DNA of 64,000 nt from Telopea speciosissima. Lineage: Eukaryota > Streptophyta > Magnoliopsida > Proteales > Proteaceae. The translations under genes and the position numbers were made by a program. The DNA lies in the NCBI RefSeq assembly GCF_018873765.1, contig NC_057923.1:9560413-9624412 (forward strand), read 5' to 3'. The notes beneath the pieces were generated by a model. It was not told where the DNA came from. It was given only the letters and a program-made list of their open reading frames with translations, and made no database searches. Shown piece after piece: positions 45,870-58,350 of the stretch (positions are counted from its first letter, which is position 1; the number at the start of each line of letters is the position of its first letter).

Positions 45870-47494
45870 TAGCTTGCCTTAAGTTTTAATCTTTGTTGAA
45901 TGCTAATACCAATCAAGAGAACTCACCCTCAAAAGACGGCTCATAAGGTGAGGGAGCCCAATGCCTTGTCCATCCCCAAGAAGTAAAAAAAAAAGTGTTG
46001 TGGGACCAGCCTTCTATATCAATCAGAACACTACGTTTTTTAATCGACATCTACGATATTTACTCCGGAAGTATGCTTGCGAAAAAAGTAATTATTTCCT
46101 AGTAGCTCCATTTGGGTACCAAGTCGTCCTTTCGGTGGCAAGGGTAAGGATGTCAAAACCTAAATCGAATTGCTAAAACTAACATGGTCCGACCTGCTTG
46201 AGCCCGATCCAAACCGAACCAAAACCTTATCGGTTAGGTTTTGGTTGTGGCTCAGTTTGGGCTAACCCAACGGGCAGCCAAATGGCCCGCCCGATAGAAC
46301 TAAACCTGAACCAAATACTAAAACTAACCCCCAAACCCTAAAAACTCTATCTAATCCCTAGCTAAAACCAGCCTATACCTGAGTTTCAAACTAAATTCAA
46401 CAAAATCGAAACCGATATGACAAACCGAACCCGAGCCAAAAACCAAAAAGTACATATTGTTTTGGTTTCAGTTTCCCTGAAACTCAAACCGAAGCCGGAA
46501 AAATCGAACCGAACCTCCCACCTCCTTATAAGGTGGGGGTGGGGGCTTTCAAAGATCAAATCCATTTAAAAAGTGAAGACTCACCAACAGAGCTGGCATC
46601 AGGTCTCCTACATCTAAATAAAAATTAACTTAATATTTCACAATTCCCAGACTCTTGGTTTCAGAAATCGGATTGAAATCGTACGATTTCAATGGGCTAT
46701 GATTTCTCTTTGATATTTATTTTTGTCAATAATTAAATAAAACTTATCTCTTAACGTAAGATCTACAAGTCTTTTGCATGAAAAATTCTAAAAAAGCTCG
46801 TGGAATTCTTTGCTTCTTCCTAATTCCAATTTTTTACTATTCTAGTTGATGTTGGACCGGTTGGTATTTCAATCCAATTTGAATTAAAATCGATGGAGGT
46901 CGATATTGTTTCTGGGATTTTAAACTTTGCTTTTCTATCGGGAAAAAAAAAAAAACTTTGCTTGGACTAGCCCTAAGTCTTGTAGTTCGATCATTCGATT
47001 TATTTTAAAACGTAATTAGGGAGGATGACGCGGCCAATGGGCGGGTTTCTGTGTTTCACAAAGGCCATACCTCATCCTCTCCTACAACCAGGACCAACAC
47101 TTTGAAATATATGTCAAAGTGTTATCTTATAAGTACTTCTCCTATAGACTAAAGTCCGAAATACCTTTAGACACTACTTCACAAGTCATATCCAATCACA
47201 AAAAAATGATGAGTGAAGAAATTTCACCACTGGTGAAGGAAAATTGAGTCAAATAGATAAATGCGATGGGTAGAGGCTTTTCAATTTTGGAATACATCCA
47301 AGTGAAATGAAGTTGTTTGGAACTTGAGTGCTTTGACTGTGGATGTCAAACAGTATGTTTGGTCCAATTTAGATCCAATTGAACCGGTCTTAGGCTGGAC
47401 TAGACCAAACCAAAGCTAGCCCAATAAAGGAAGGCTTGGATTCAATCTAGTTAGGTTTTGATTTATTTTCGTTTTGGAAAAAAGAACTTTATCT

Positions 47495-47640
47495 GGGAAT
47501 GTGACCTATGCCAGCATTCCCATGAGTGTATCTCTCTCCTCCTCAAATGAAAAGACATCTCTACCCCATCGTTTGGAGGAGAAGAGAGATAGACACATGG
47601 GAGAGTGGCATGTATTACCCTAGGCTACACTCTTAGACAG
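47495..47640. mobile_element. outer foldback element, spacer C copy
   Basis: Arms GTATCTCTCTCCTCC and GGAGGAGAAGAGAGATA flank a short loop. No nested MITE, unlike A, D and E. Confidence 0.65.
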
Positions 47641-48197
47641 AAAACTATTTTTCTTTGGTTTTTTATTGTACATATATAACGATTTTGATATCATGATTGG
47701 TTTCTATTTTTAAAGTATAAATAATTATAAATAAAAAAAAAAACAAATTATTTCTCTACCCCATTGGTTTTTTCCAAGGAATCATTATTTTTTTAGATTG
47801 GAAGGATAACAACTCAATTTATTTATTAGGGATTCATATACTTGGGCTGTAAAATGAGATCTTTTTGAAACAGAGATCCCAATGGGTGGTTGGATAAGAT
47901 CTTTTTTCGTATAATGTCGTATCATCTTCAAATAGTGGTTTTGAGTCGCCGGGTCAATGACAGTTGGAATTTGACGGGTCAAATTCCGATTTTTTAAACC
48001 ATCTTACACCCATTCTGATTCCCAAAAGCCAAATAACGACTGTAGCTAGTTACGAAGGGTCATTTAGATAATTAGAACTTAATTAAATGATTAATTTGAT
48101 TAATAACCAAAACGCAAGGAAATTAGAGTGCAGGGAATGTTTGGCCGACCACCAAGTCAACAGGGAATTGGATTTCCCGATTTCTGACATCACATCG

Positions 48198-48204
48198 TAT
48201 AAAA
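48198..48204 (+). promoter_or_regulatory. RR2 TATA box
   Basis: TATAAAA, 165 bases before the start codon. Confidence 0.65.
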
Positions 48205-48362
48205 AGAAGGCTAAGCAACAGAGTTTTCTTCGTCTTTGTCTTTTATTTACTCTCTCTGTTGTTGTTGTTCATCCTCCTCTGCTTCCACTCACAAAAAGTA
48301 AAAAGAAGACCAAACCACGAATCAGGTCTTTAAACTGTGTTTCAGAAAGGACTTTTGGTGCA

Positions 48363-49377
48363 ATGGCGAGCAGCGATGTGCTTCCACAGGTTTCTGTACC
48401 GGAGATGAATGAGTTCTCTGATCCTTCATCACCGGATTCTCAAGAATTACATGTTCTTGCCGTTGACGATAGCCTTGTCGATCGAAAAGTTATCGAACGG
48501 TTGCTCAAGATCTCCTCTTGTAAAGGTCGATTCCCAATTCTGGTTACTTAATTAGACTACTCCTCCTGTCTCTCTCTCACTCTCATTTTTCTTCTTCAAC
48601 ATCTTCATTTGTTGTTCTCTGAACCAATGTGGTGGAATTTCTTCAGTGACGACTGTAGATAGTGGAACGAGAGCTCTTCAATTTCTTGGATTGGATGGGG
48701 AGAAGAAGAACTCTGAGGGATTCAATGTAAGAGAAGTTTCACTGAACATAATGTTCAATTTTGATTGATTTACAAATTTTCTTACGTCTTCTGTGACTTG
48801 TTTTTCAGGGTTTGAAGGTCAATATGATAATAACGGATTACAGTATGCCTGGAATGAACGGATATGAGTTACTGAAGAAAATCAAGGTTCGATTTTTCTC
48901 TCAAGATTTCCTCACATTTCTGATCTCTGAGATGCAAAAATTTCATTTCGTTTCTGATTTTATTTCGACATATTTTCCAAATAGGAATCTTCGACTTTCA
49001 GAGAAATTCCAGTGGTGATTATGTCGTCGGAAAACGTCTTACCTCGAATCGACAGGTGTTTGGAGGAAGGAGCAGAGGAATTTATTGTGAAACCTGTAAA
49101 GCTTTCTGACGTGAAACGATTAAAAGATAGAGTTGGTGGTGGAGGTGAAGCCGATGGGAGATGGATCCAACATAGTAAAAGGAGAAAGTTGCAAGATGCC
49201 ACTACCACAGATCTATCATCATTATCTTCTTCTCCTTCATCAGCAAGGAATAAGAACAACAGAATATACCACAGTTGCTTCTACTCCGTTAGCTTCTTCG
49301 ACGAACACTCGGAGCAGCAGCGATATGGAGACCATCACGGGAGAGCATCATCTGACGGAACACAACAAAAACTTTAA
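48363..49377 (+). CDS. RR2: type-A response regulator, intact, C-terminal type II
   Basis: Exons 48363-48525, 48647-48726, 48809-48886, 48985-49377, all GT-AG and in phase; 237 aa. The receiver has the acidic pair in [11 protein letters not shown], the acceptor Asp in [22 protein letters not shown] and [17 protein letters not shown], so all catalytic positions are present. The tail after SSLSSSPSS differs from RR1/RR3: it continues [16 protein letters not shown] and is shared only with RR4. Another frame over the same DNA gives a more typical Ser/Thr-rich tail, so an ancestral frame change is possible. Function inferred: negative feedback on cytokinin two-component signalling in nucleus and cytosol. 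The start is the first ATG after the TATA box and is shared by all four genes. Confidence 0.92.
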
Positions 49378-49850
49378 GGAGATGAAAATAAATGATTAGG
49401 ATTCGTGAAGTGAAGCGTAGCCATCTCTGCAACTTGTCTGTAAAACCACAGGTGATAGAGAAGCAGACAAAGGGCTAAAACCCAAGCTACCAAGTAATTG
49501 AGATGGGAACCAGCGATGATGGTTAGCCGTGAGTCGCCGCTGTGTCTTTCCGGCATTTGAGACCAGCGTTTTGGTCGTTGGGGCCTGGCTAGCGTTCGCC
49601 GGAGGGTTTCGAGGCTGGATGGTTAGCCGCGAGTCGCTGCTGTGTATTTTCCCTAAATTTCTTGATCGGGAAGAAGAAGAAAAGAGGAGGGGTGTTGAGG
49701 CTTGCCTTTCTAAATAAAGGAGGAAATGATTCCTTTACCATCAACTTTGGGACACATCATCATTAAAGTACAGAAAAAATGATTATTTTTTTATCAAAAT
49801 CCATAATAAGCCCAATTCGTATTTCTATTATTTTGATGTTTTGTAAATAG
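49378..49850. other. RR2 3' flank shared with RR4
   Basis: Near-identical to 59340-59800; contains a short anonymous frame (GCCGGAGGGTTTCG region). Absent after RR1 and RR3. Probably the original 3' UTR and downstream DNA of the type II gene. Confidence 0.6.
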
Positions 49851-50624
49851 AAATAACATCCATAAATTGTACCAAACATACATTTGTAAAACCGTTTATG
49901 TGTTAAAAAAATCATAATAAAAAATGATTTTTTTAATTTTGATTTCTACATTTGTATCTTGAATCGAAACAATCGATACCATTATTTGAACTATCTAAAA
50001 ACTAGCAAGGACAAGGTTTTAAAACACTGAATCGGTATCCATCAATTCTGATTCGGATTTGAGTCAAATAACTCCAAAATAGGCTAGGAATACGTCGGAC
50101 TCGGTTGGAATTGCCTTGACTTGGTCGGACTTAGTATGCACAGAACCAGGTTTAATCAGAATCGGCCCATATTCTAAAGAAACCTACTCAAATAAAGACT
50201 TGATTGAACAAAGACAATAAAACTGCACCCATCTTGGCCCAATTGTGGATCTAATGTGTTGATATGATAGACTCGCATGTTTTAATGATCCCAGAACGAG
50301 TATGTGAATTGGGCTTAACTGTAACCTAGCCATCTATGAGGTTGTAAGAGCTAAGATACATTAGGGTTGTGTTTGGTATCCCGTTTCGGATTTCAGAATG
50401 CATTCTAGACCCAGAGTCTATTCTGACAGTGCATACCAAAAACAGCTGAGGTTTGTTCATTGAAGTCCTAAGTCATAGTATTTATTGGCTGAAGATGAAT
50501 TGATTCTTTGATTTAATCATTCATCTCCAAGCTTAAAACCCAAAACCCACGCTTGGGCTTAGTCCACTTGTATCACTGGTTCTAGTGGTTGGTCTAGCTT
50601 ATACAGATTAGTAATCGGACATTC

Positions 50625-50795
50625 TCTACTCTCATGTACATACACGCATATGCGCACTAGGACAGCACCGGATGATTCTATGAGAACCATAGAAGCCGTG
50701 GAGCTGGCCCCAAGGGAGTAAGGGGAGTCGAACTGAGAACGCATGTCAATTTTAGCATACTCCCATAACAACTGAGCTACATCCTTGGGGTTTAA
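50625..50795 (-). mobile_element. tRNA-derived SINE, spacer D copy
   Basis: Same family; B box GTTCTCAGTTCGACTCCCC (~50740-50722) is closer to the pol III consensus than in spacer A. Confidence 0.75.
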
Positions 50796-50979
50796 TTATT
50801 GTTAATAAAATGTGAATATCAACTCTTTATGCAGAATGAGAACGGATGGAGGATTTGAAGAGTGTTTTTTAACTTAATTGCGAAAATGATTATGATTCTC
50901 TCATATGGATGTAAGCATTTGTGACGAACTACATTAAACTTAAAATAAAAACTCTTCAAATCCTCCTTTTAATCACTCT

Positions 50980-52203
50980 TTTTTTTTTATAAAAACATTT
51001 ATTAGCGGAGGAACAAAGTTCTAGAAGAGTCAGTGACCAACTTAAGAAGGATACAATCCGGAGGGGGGGGGTGAAACCAAACAGAGGTGGCTTGAGAGGA
51101 GGCCCCAATGGATGCTAAATGATTTGCCACCGAATTAGCTTCGCGGAGAGTGTGAATGAAGATAATTTGAACAAAATTCAAAGCTAAAGCTCTGCAGTCT
51201 GAAAGAATAGCAGAAACTCTCCAGGGGACATCCCGATTAGGATCCTGGAGGATGTTAATCACAAGAAGATTATCGCTTTCCACTATGAGATGAGAGATGC
51301 CCAAAGTGAGAGACATTCGAAGAGCTTCCCAAATTGCTAGGGCTTCAGCTACGAGCACATAATTCCACTCAATTCCAATTGTGAAGCCACATAAAAACGT
51401 TGCAATAGGAGATCTGCACACGCCACCCAAGCCTGCTCGACCTGGATTACCACCGCTGGCTCCATCAATATTGAACTTCACGAAGGGACTAACGGGAGGG
51501 ATCCATCTCACGAGTCTGGCTGGTGCTCGACGTGGTGGTCCGATGCTCAAAGCATATTCTCTTGCTGTAGCGATAGCCCTCAAAGTGATTGTTGCAGAGT
51601 TAAACGGAATGTTTCTGAAAATTAAATCCCAATAGGCTGTCCAAATATTCCATAATATACTGCAGAAAAGTGAAGCTTTGAGGCAATCATCTCTATTGTG
51701 AGTGAGATAGATGTTCAGAGCAGATAGAATACTAGATCTTATATCTTGATTTGTGAAGAAATTGGATAAACCCACTTGCCTCCAAATTAGATCCACTTGA
51801 TCGCACAAGAAAAAGAGATGAGAGGTAGATTGCATGTGATGATGACAGATATAGCAGTATGGATTGTGGTTAAGTCCCCTCAAATTAAGAAGATCTAGGA
51901 GGGGAAGTTTTTGATGAAGGGTTTTCCAGATGAGAAATTGGATCTTTGGAGCTGTGGGAAGATGCCAGATCCTTAACCACATTTTGTCACTTTGGGACGA
52001 GGCTGGAATGATAGCAAGATTATAGGCAGAAGCGACAGAGAAGTTGCCCGATAAAATACCTAGCCATACAATGCGGTCCTCAGTGTGAAAGATTGAAAGT
52101 GGAATGGAAATTATTTTTGCAACTGTATCAGGGGGCCACCAATGAAAATACTCTGTCGATATTCCAAGTATGTGACTGTTGATCTATGAACTAGTCGACC
52201 GTT
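50980..52203 (-). mobile_element. 5'-truncated L1-type LINE with long open frame
   Basis: Minus-strand insertion with a poly-A tail (the T run at ~50980-50990 on the plus strand) and a 15-bp target duplication, CCTTTTAATCACTCT / CCTTTCAATCACTCT (50965-50979, 52204-52218). The frame is open almost end to end; the visible Met-initiated part (51982-51002, 326 aa) has a zf-RVT zinc-binding region (CYICHHHMQSTSHLFFLC) and an RNase H domain (FNIDGASGGNPGRAGLGGV, VAEALAIWEAL, VESDNLLVI, REANSVANHLAS). RT and endonuclease regions are missing, the usual 5' truncation. The open frame and near-perfect duplication make it young. Confidence 0.93.
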
Positions 52204-53129
52204 CCTTTCAATCACTCTACATCCATTTCCCATCCCCCTTGGGTCCCACTCCCATCTCCTATGAGGTGGCAGTGGGGGCTTTCAAAGTTCAAATATATTT
52301 AAAAAAAATGAAGAATGAAGTGATTTGCTAACATGGGTAGTGCTCTCGTAAGTGCATACATCATCTAATCTCCAGATATCATGCGAATTCAAGAGAAGAT
52401 GTGGTGGTTCAATTACACTCACCAACAGAGCTGGCATCAGCTCTCCTCCATCTAAATAAATATTAACTTAATATTTCACTAATTCCCAAATGTTTGTACT
52501 TACGTATTGCAGTCACATGCATAATTCTCACACCATAAACCTGGACTCTTAGTTCCAAAAATCGGATTCAAATCGGCCGATTTAAAGTAAAAAATCGGCT
52601 ATAATTCATGTAGTTCGATCATTCGATTTTTTATAAAACATAATTAAGGATGACAACACGGCGAATGGTCAGGTTTCACAAAGGCCATACCTCATCCTCT
52701 CCCACAATAAGGATCAACACTTTGGAAATATATGTTGTGGTTCACCAATATATAGTCTACCTACCACTGTGATCTTATAATTACTTCCCCTAGTGACTAA
52801 GGTCTGAAATGCTTTGGACACTGCTCCACAAGTTATATTCAAATAAAAAATGATGAGTGAAGAAATTCTCTTTTCACCATTAGTGAAGGAAAATTGAGCC
52901 AGACAGATATATGGGCTGGGTAGAGAGGTTTTTCAATTTTGGAATACATCCAAGTAAAATGAAATTGTTTGGAACTTGAATGCTTTGACTATGGGTCTCA
53001 AACAGTCTATTTGGTCCAATTTAGATCCGACTGGACTAGGCCAAACCAAAGCTGTCCCGATAAAGAGAGGCTTGGTTTCAGTGTAGTTTGGTTTTGATTT
53101 ATTTTTTGTTTTGGGAAAAATAACTTTGT

Positions 53130-53460
53130 CTAGAAATGTGGCCTACGCCAATCCTCCCATGAGTCTATCTATCTCCTCCCCAAATGAAAAGACATCTCTA
53201 TCCCCTTGTTTTGAGGAGGAGAGAGATAGACACATGGGGGAAACTTATCCTCTCAAGTGCGGTGCACTACCTAGTACACCACGCTTAAGAATCCAACCGT
53301 CCACCCAACACTTGAGAGGATAAAAAGATGCCACGGTCCATATTTATACGGTTGGATTCTTAAGTGTGGTGCACTAGCTAGGCAATGTACTGCACTTGAG
53401 AGGATGAGAATCCACACATGGGAATATTGGCAGATGTCATATTCTCGAACAGAAAACTAC
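53130..53460. mobile_element. outer foldback with nested 175-bp MITE (53239-53413), spacer D
   Basis: The nested element is flanked by perfect ACACATGGG (53230-53238, 53414-53422), a 9-bp duplication, with TIRs starting GGAAACTTATCCTCTCAAG. Same insertion point as in spacer A, so it is the same event. Confidence 0.85.
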
Positions 53461-53630
53461 TTCCCTTATAAACTATAAACAATTACAAAAAAAAAATTGT
53501 TTTTGGGTTTAAATCGTTTTTTTTATGTATTGAAGTCACTCAACCAATCTTCCATGACCTGAACCTGGTGATGGACCACAGATCCTATGAGTCATGAACT
53601 ATTATTTATTATTTTTAAAGTTTACAAGGA

Positions 53631-54393
53631 TAGCAACTCATATTATCTATTAGGGATTCATATACTTGGACTGTAAAATGAGATCTTTTTGAAACAAAGA
53701 TCCCAATGGATGGAAAAGGGTGGGGTGCCCCTTATTTATTTTTTATTGAATTATCAATTTGATTCCGTCTCTACCCCCTCTCCAACTTCTTGAGCGTCCA
53801 ATTTCTCTCCGAATGTGGACAGGCATCCCAACATTGGTCAGCACCGTGTGTCCAAATCTTCCCTACCATTGAATGGGTGGTTGGATAAGATCTTTTTTTC
53901 GATAATATATTTTTATTTTCACATGGAGATTCATCAAATTAGTAAATCAACTAATTCCTATTTTTTAAACCATTGGTATACTTATTGTTTCTCTTCTCCC
54001 TAACTTCCAACCCTTCTGATTCCCAAAAGCCAAATAACGACTGTAGCTAGTTATGAAGGGTCACTTAGATAATTGAATTACTTCTACTAAAAAAGGGTCA
54101 TTTAGTTCCTAATTAACCGATTAATTTGATTAATAATCAAAACGCAAGGAAATTAGAGTGTAGGGAATGTTTGGCCGACCACCAAGTCAACAGGGAATTG
54201 GATTTCCCGATTTCTGACATCACATCGTATAAAAAGAAGGCTAAGGAACAGAGTTTTCTTCGTCTCTGTCTTTTATTTACTCTCTCTGTTGTTGTTGTTC
54301 ATCCTCCTCTGCTTCCACTCGCAAAAAAGGAAAAAGAAGACCAAACCACGAATCAGGTCTTTAAACTGTGTTTCAGAAAGGACTTTTGGTGCA
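53631..54393. other. RR3 upstream region
   Basis: Homologous to the RR2 upstream region, including GTCAACAGGGAATTGGATTT and the TATA box. No gene. Confidence 0.6.
54228..54234 (+). promoter_or_regulatory. RR3 TATA box
   Basis: TATAAAA, 166 bases before the start codon, in the same context as RR2. Confidence 0.65.
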
Positions 54394-55442
54394 ATGGCAA
54401 TCAGTTATGTGCTTCCACAGGTTTCTGTATCAGAGATGAATGAGTTCTTTGATCCTTTGTCTCCGGATTCTCAAGAATTACATGTTCTTGCTGTTGACGA
54501 TTGCCTCATCAATCGAAAAGTTATCGAACGATTGCTCAAGATCTCCTCTTGTAAAGGTCGATTCCCAAATCTTGTTACTTAATTAGACTCCTTCTCTCTC
54601 TCTCTCCCTCATTTTTCTTCGTCATCATCTTCATTTGTTGTTCTCTGAACCAATGTGGTGGAATTTCTTCAGTGACGACAGTAGATAGTGGAACGAGAGC
54701 TCTTCAATTTCTTGGATTGGATGGGGAGAAGAAGAACTCTGAGGGATTCAATGTAAGAGAAGTTTCACTGAACTTAATGTTGATTTCCAATTTTGATTGA
54801 TTTACAAATTTTCTTACGTATTCGGTGACTTGTTTTTCAGGGTTTGAAGGTCAATATGATAATAACGGATTACAGTATGCCTGGAATGAACGGATTTGAG
54901 TTGCTGAAGAAAATCAAGGTTCTATTTTTCTCTCAAGATTTCCTAACATTTCTGATCTCTGAGATTTCCACAAGAGAACGAGATGCAAAAATTTCATTTC
55001 GTTTCTGATTTTATTTTGACATATATTTTCCAAACAGGAATCTTCGACTTACAGAGAAATTCCAGTGGTGATTATGTCATCGGAAAACGTCTTGTCTCGA
55101 ATCGACAAGTGTTTGGAGGAGGGAGCAGAGGAATTTATTGTGAAACCTGTAAAACTTTCGGACGTGAAACGATTAAAAGATAGATTTGATGGTGGAGGTG
55201 CAGCAGATGGGAGATGGATCCAACATAGTAAAAGGAGAAAGTTGCAAGATGCCACTATCACACATCTATCATCATTATCATCATCTCCTTCATGCTTGCC
55301 GACCTCTTTGTCTACGACGTCAACACCATTTCCGTCGTCGCCGGAATCTCTTTCAAGTCAATTTAGACTTTTAGTTTGGATTTTTTATTTTGAAATTTGT
55401 ATTCCTAAAATGTATTCCTATTCTCGATTTGGTTCGTTTTAA
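54394..55442 (+). CDS. RR3: type-A response regulator, intact, C-terminal type I
   Basis: Exons 54394-54556, 54673-54752, 54841-54918, 55038-55442, GT-AG, in phase; 241 aa. The receiver keeps the acidic pair ([11 protein letters not shown]), the acceptor Asp ([17 protein letters not shown]), SSENV and the Lys of [14 protein letters not shown]. It differs from the others at Ser-to-Cys after the acidic pair and Asp-to-Asn in the INRK segment, so drift is visible although catalytic residues hold. The tail is Ser/Thr/Pro-rich ([21 protein letters not shown]), type I, shared with the interrupted RR1 and giving the uninterrupted sequence at the Copia insertion point. Role as for RR2, by inference. 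Confidence 0.9.
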
Positions 55443-55499
55443 TAAACCGGTATCCATCAATTTTGATTCAGGTTTGCCATACACTCATGCACATACATT

Positions 55500-55738
55500 C
55501 CTACACATGTGCACCGGACTCTATGAGAACCATAGAAACATGCATGGATTATTTATACGTACCAACAGGTGAACGTACATTGCAAAGTCAATCACATTTA
55601 ATTTTGTTTCCATAAAAACTCCTCCCCTAACCAAACTCGAACCATACCATGGAGTTGGCCTCAAAAGGATAAGGGGAGTCAAACTTAAAAAACATGTCAA
55701 TTTGAGCACACTCCCTTAACAACTGAGCTACACCCTTG
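55500..55738 (-). mobile_element. tRNA-derived SINE, spacer E copy
   Basis: Same family; A box near 55726, body carries an extra internal segment (~55540-55615). Confidence 0.65.
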
Positions 55739-56338
55739 TGGTTTAATTATTATTAATAAAATGTGAATCTCTACTATTTAGTAGTTGTGTAGTTACTTTA
55801 GTTAAACATAATTGAAATTAGGGGGTAGGGAGCAAGATGAAGGGTTATCCCCTTTCGAGGCTACATCTTTTACATTCTCTACAACTTGCCATGTACAGAT
55901 TAATAGGTTTCTTTCTTTCGAAGCAACTATGGAGGTTAATTGGCTAATCCTTCTTTCATGACTAATATGAGATCATAACAGATGCCAATTCTTGTGTTAC
56001 ATGATCACATTCAACATGTGTTCTGCCCTTCAAATGGAATGAGAATTTTAATTTTTTATTCTCACGTATGGATGCAAGTATTTGTGACGAACTACATTCA
56101 ACTGAAAAAGAAACACTCTTCAAAGTCCTCCTATGAGGTGGTAGTGGGGGCTTTGAAAGTTCAAATCCATTTAAAAAATGAAAAGTGAGATGATTTGCTA
56201 ACATGGGTAGTGATTGTAGTGGATATATAATCTAATCCTCATAAATCATGCGAATTCAAGAGAAGATGTGGTGTTTCAAATACACTCACCAACAGAGCTG
56301 GCATCAAGTCTTCTCCTTCTAAAAATATATTAACTTAA

Positions 56339-56476
56339 TGGGGCGCTGTTCTCTGTGCCATAACGCAGGTTGCGCCTAGGCACATGGAGGTGAGCGCAAT
56401 AATCATCCTGCCCCCCTGAGTGGTAGACCCATGTGCCCGGGCCCAGCTTGCGCTGCGGCACAGAAAACTTTCTCCC
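56339..56476. mobile_element. 138-bp foldback element with 8-bp target duplication
   Basis: Flanks TAACTTAA / TAACTCAA (56331-56338, 56477-56484). Arms pair TTCTCTGTGCC with GGCACAGAAAA and AGGCACATGG with CCATGTGCCC. The loop side carries a core related to GGGGGCAGGATGATTATT. Not present in spacers A-D at this site. Confidence 0.85.
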
Positions 56477-57499
56477 TAACTCAATATTTCACTTCTACCA
56501 AAAATCAAAAACAAAAACTTAATATTTCACAAATGCCCAAATGTTTGTACTTATGTATTGCAGTCACATGCATAGTTCTCAAACCATAAACCTGGACTCT
56601 TGGTTCCAAAAGTCGGATCGAAATCGGCCAATTTGAATAAAAAAATCGGTTATTGATTCTCTTTGATATTTATTTTTGTCAATTTTCCTTCTTTTAGCTA
56701 ATAGAATAGCAAAAATTAAATGAAAATTATCTCTTAAAGTAAGATCTACAAGTCTTTTGAATGAAAATTTCTAAAAAAACACATGAAATTCTTTGCTGCT
56801 TCTTCCTAATTCCAATTTTTATTGTTCTGATTTGGATTGATTGATATTTTGATCCGATTTGAATTAAAATTGATGGAGGCTGATTTTGTTTCTTAATTTT
56901 TCTAAACTTTGCATGGAATAGTCCTAGGTCATGTAGTTTGATCATTCGATTTATTATAAAACGTAATGCGGCTAATGGGTTGGTTTCACAAAGGCCATAC
57001 CTCATCCTCTCCCACAATAAGGACCAATAATTTGAAATATATGTTGTGGTTCATCAATAATACTAGATAGGAGATTTTTTTTTTCACCGATAGTGAATGA
57101 CCACAGTCCACCTAGCTCTATGATCTTATAATTACTTTCCCTATTGACTAAAGGTTCGAAATGCCTTTGACACTGCTCCACGAGTCATATTCAATCGCCA
57201 AAAACGATGAGTGAAAAAAATTCTCTTTTCACCACTGGTGAAGGAAAATTGAGTCCGATAGATAAATGGGATGGGGGTAGAGGGCTTTTAAGTTTTGGAA
57301 TATATCCAAGTAAAATGAAATTATTTGGAACTTGAATACTTTGACTATGTGTGTCAAACAGTCTGTTCGGTCCAATTTAGATCCAGCTGATCCTGTCTTA
57401 GGCTGAACTAGGCCAAACCAAAGCTGGATTGATAAAGGAAGGCTTGGTTTTGGTTTAATTCGGTTTTGATTTATTTTAGTTTTGGAAAAAAGAATTTTG

Positions 57500-57800
57500 T
57501 CCAGGAATGTGGCCTAAGTCAGTAGTCTCACTAGTCCATCTCTCCTCTCCAAATGAAAAAAATCTCTATCGCCTTGTTTTGAGGAGGAGAGAGAGAGAGA
57601 GAGAGAGAGACACATGGGGAAATTTATCCTTTCAAATGCGATTCGTGCCTAGTGCACCACACTTAAGAATCCAACCATTCACCCAACACTTTAGAAAATA
57701 AAAAGACGTCACTGACCATATTTTTATGATTGGATTCTTAAGTGTGGTGCACTGCCCAAAACATACACATGGGAGTATTGGCGGATGTCACATTCCCACA
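57500..57800. mobile_element. outer foldback with decayed nested MITE, spacer E
   Basis: A GA microsatellite (57587-57608) has expanded in one arm. The nested MITE starts as in A and D (TTTATCCTTTCAAATGCG) but its right end is shortened before ACACATGGG. Confidence 0.65.
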
Positions 57801-58350
57801 CTGAAAACTACCTCCCTTATAAACTATAAACAATTATAAAAAATATTCTTCCCAATAATGTACTTCCATCGGAGATTTGTGAGCCACCGGCTATCCTAAA
57901 CATTCTCAACAGAGAATCAAGCGGATCAATCACAGTTGGTTTATATCCAAATCCAATAATTTGATGAATCAAATTCCCATTTTTTAAACCATTGGTATAC
58001 TTATTGTTTCTCTTCTACCTCTCTTCTGATTCTCAAAAGCCAAATACGAATTAACGACTGTAGCTAGTTACGAAGGGTCATTTAGATAATTAGATCCTAA
58101 TTGACTGATTAATTTGATTAATAACCCAAAAGGCAAGGAAATTTGAGGGCCTACAACTACAACATGGTCGGGTCGGGTTGTCTCATCAATTTCGATGGTC
58201 GGCCATCAAGTCAACAGGAAACCCATTGTCCTTCGTCCTTTGTCTTTTATGTACTCTCTCTCTGTTCTGCATCCTCTTCTGCTTCCACTCGCAAAAAGAA
58301 AAAGAAAATCAGACCACGAATCGGATTATTCAGAAAGTATTTTCGGTGCA

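Larger units (their letters stand above)
44655..47805. repeat. spacer C (after RR1)
   Basis: Same order as A and B: CTATTCTCGATTTGGTTCG block, GAACAGAGACAATAAA, SINE, TTGGAATACATCCAAG, outer foldback (47495-47640) with no nested MITE. Unique to C: a second SINE (45708-45869) and a ~360-bp segment at ~46150-46510 rich in CCGAACC motifs that replaces part of the usual sequence. Confidence 0.82.
49851..53630. repeat. spacer D (after RR2)
   Basis: Same order as the other spacers, with the SINE at ~50625-50795, a LINE at 50980-52203 and the outer foldback with nested MITE at 53130-53460. Confidence 0.83.
55443..57850. repeat. spacer E (after RR3)
   Basis: Shortened version of the spacer: the GAACAGAGACAATAAA block is missing and the SINE follows soon after RR3. 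The CACCAACAGAGCTGGCATC and TTTTGGAATATATCCAAG segments and the outer foldback are present. The nested MITE is present with a decayed right half. A private foldback lies at 56339-56476. Confidence 0.8.

Noticed and set aside
46150-46510. CCGAACC-rich segment in spacer C as a MITE
   Set aside because: It looks inserted, but I could not find convincing inverted ends or a target duplication, so it is only mentioned under spacer C.
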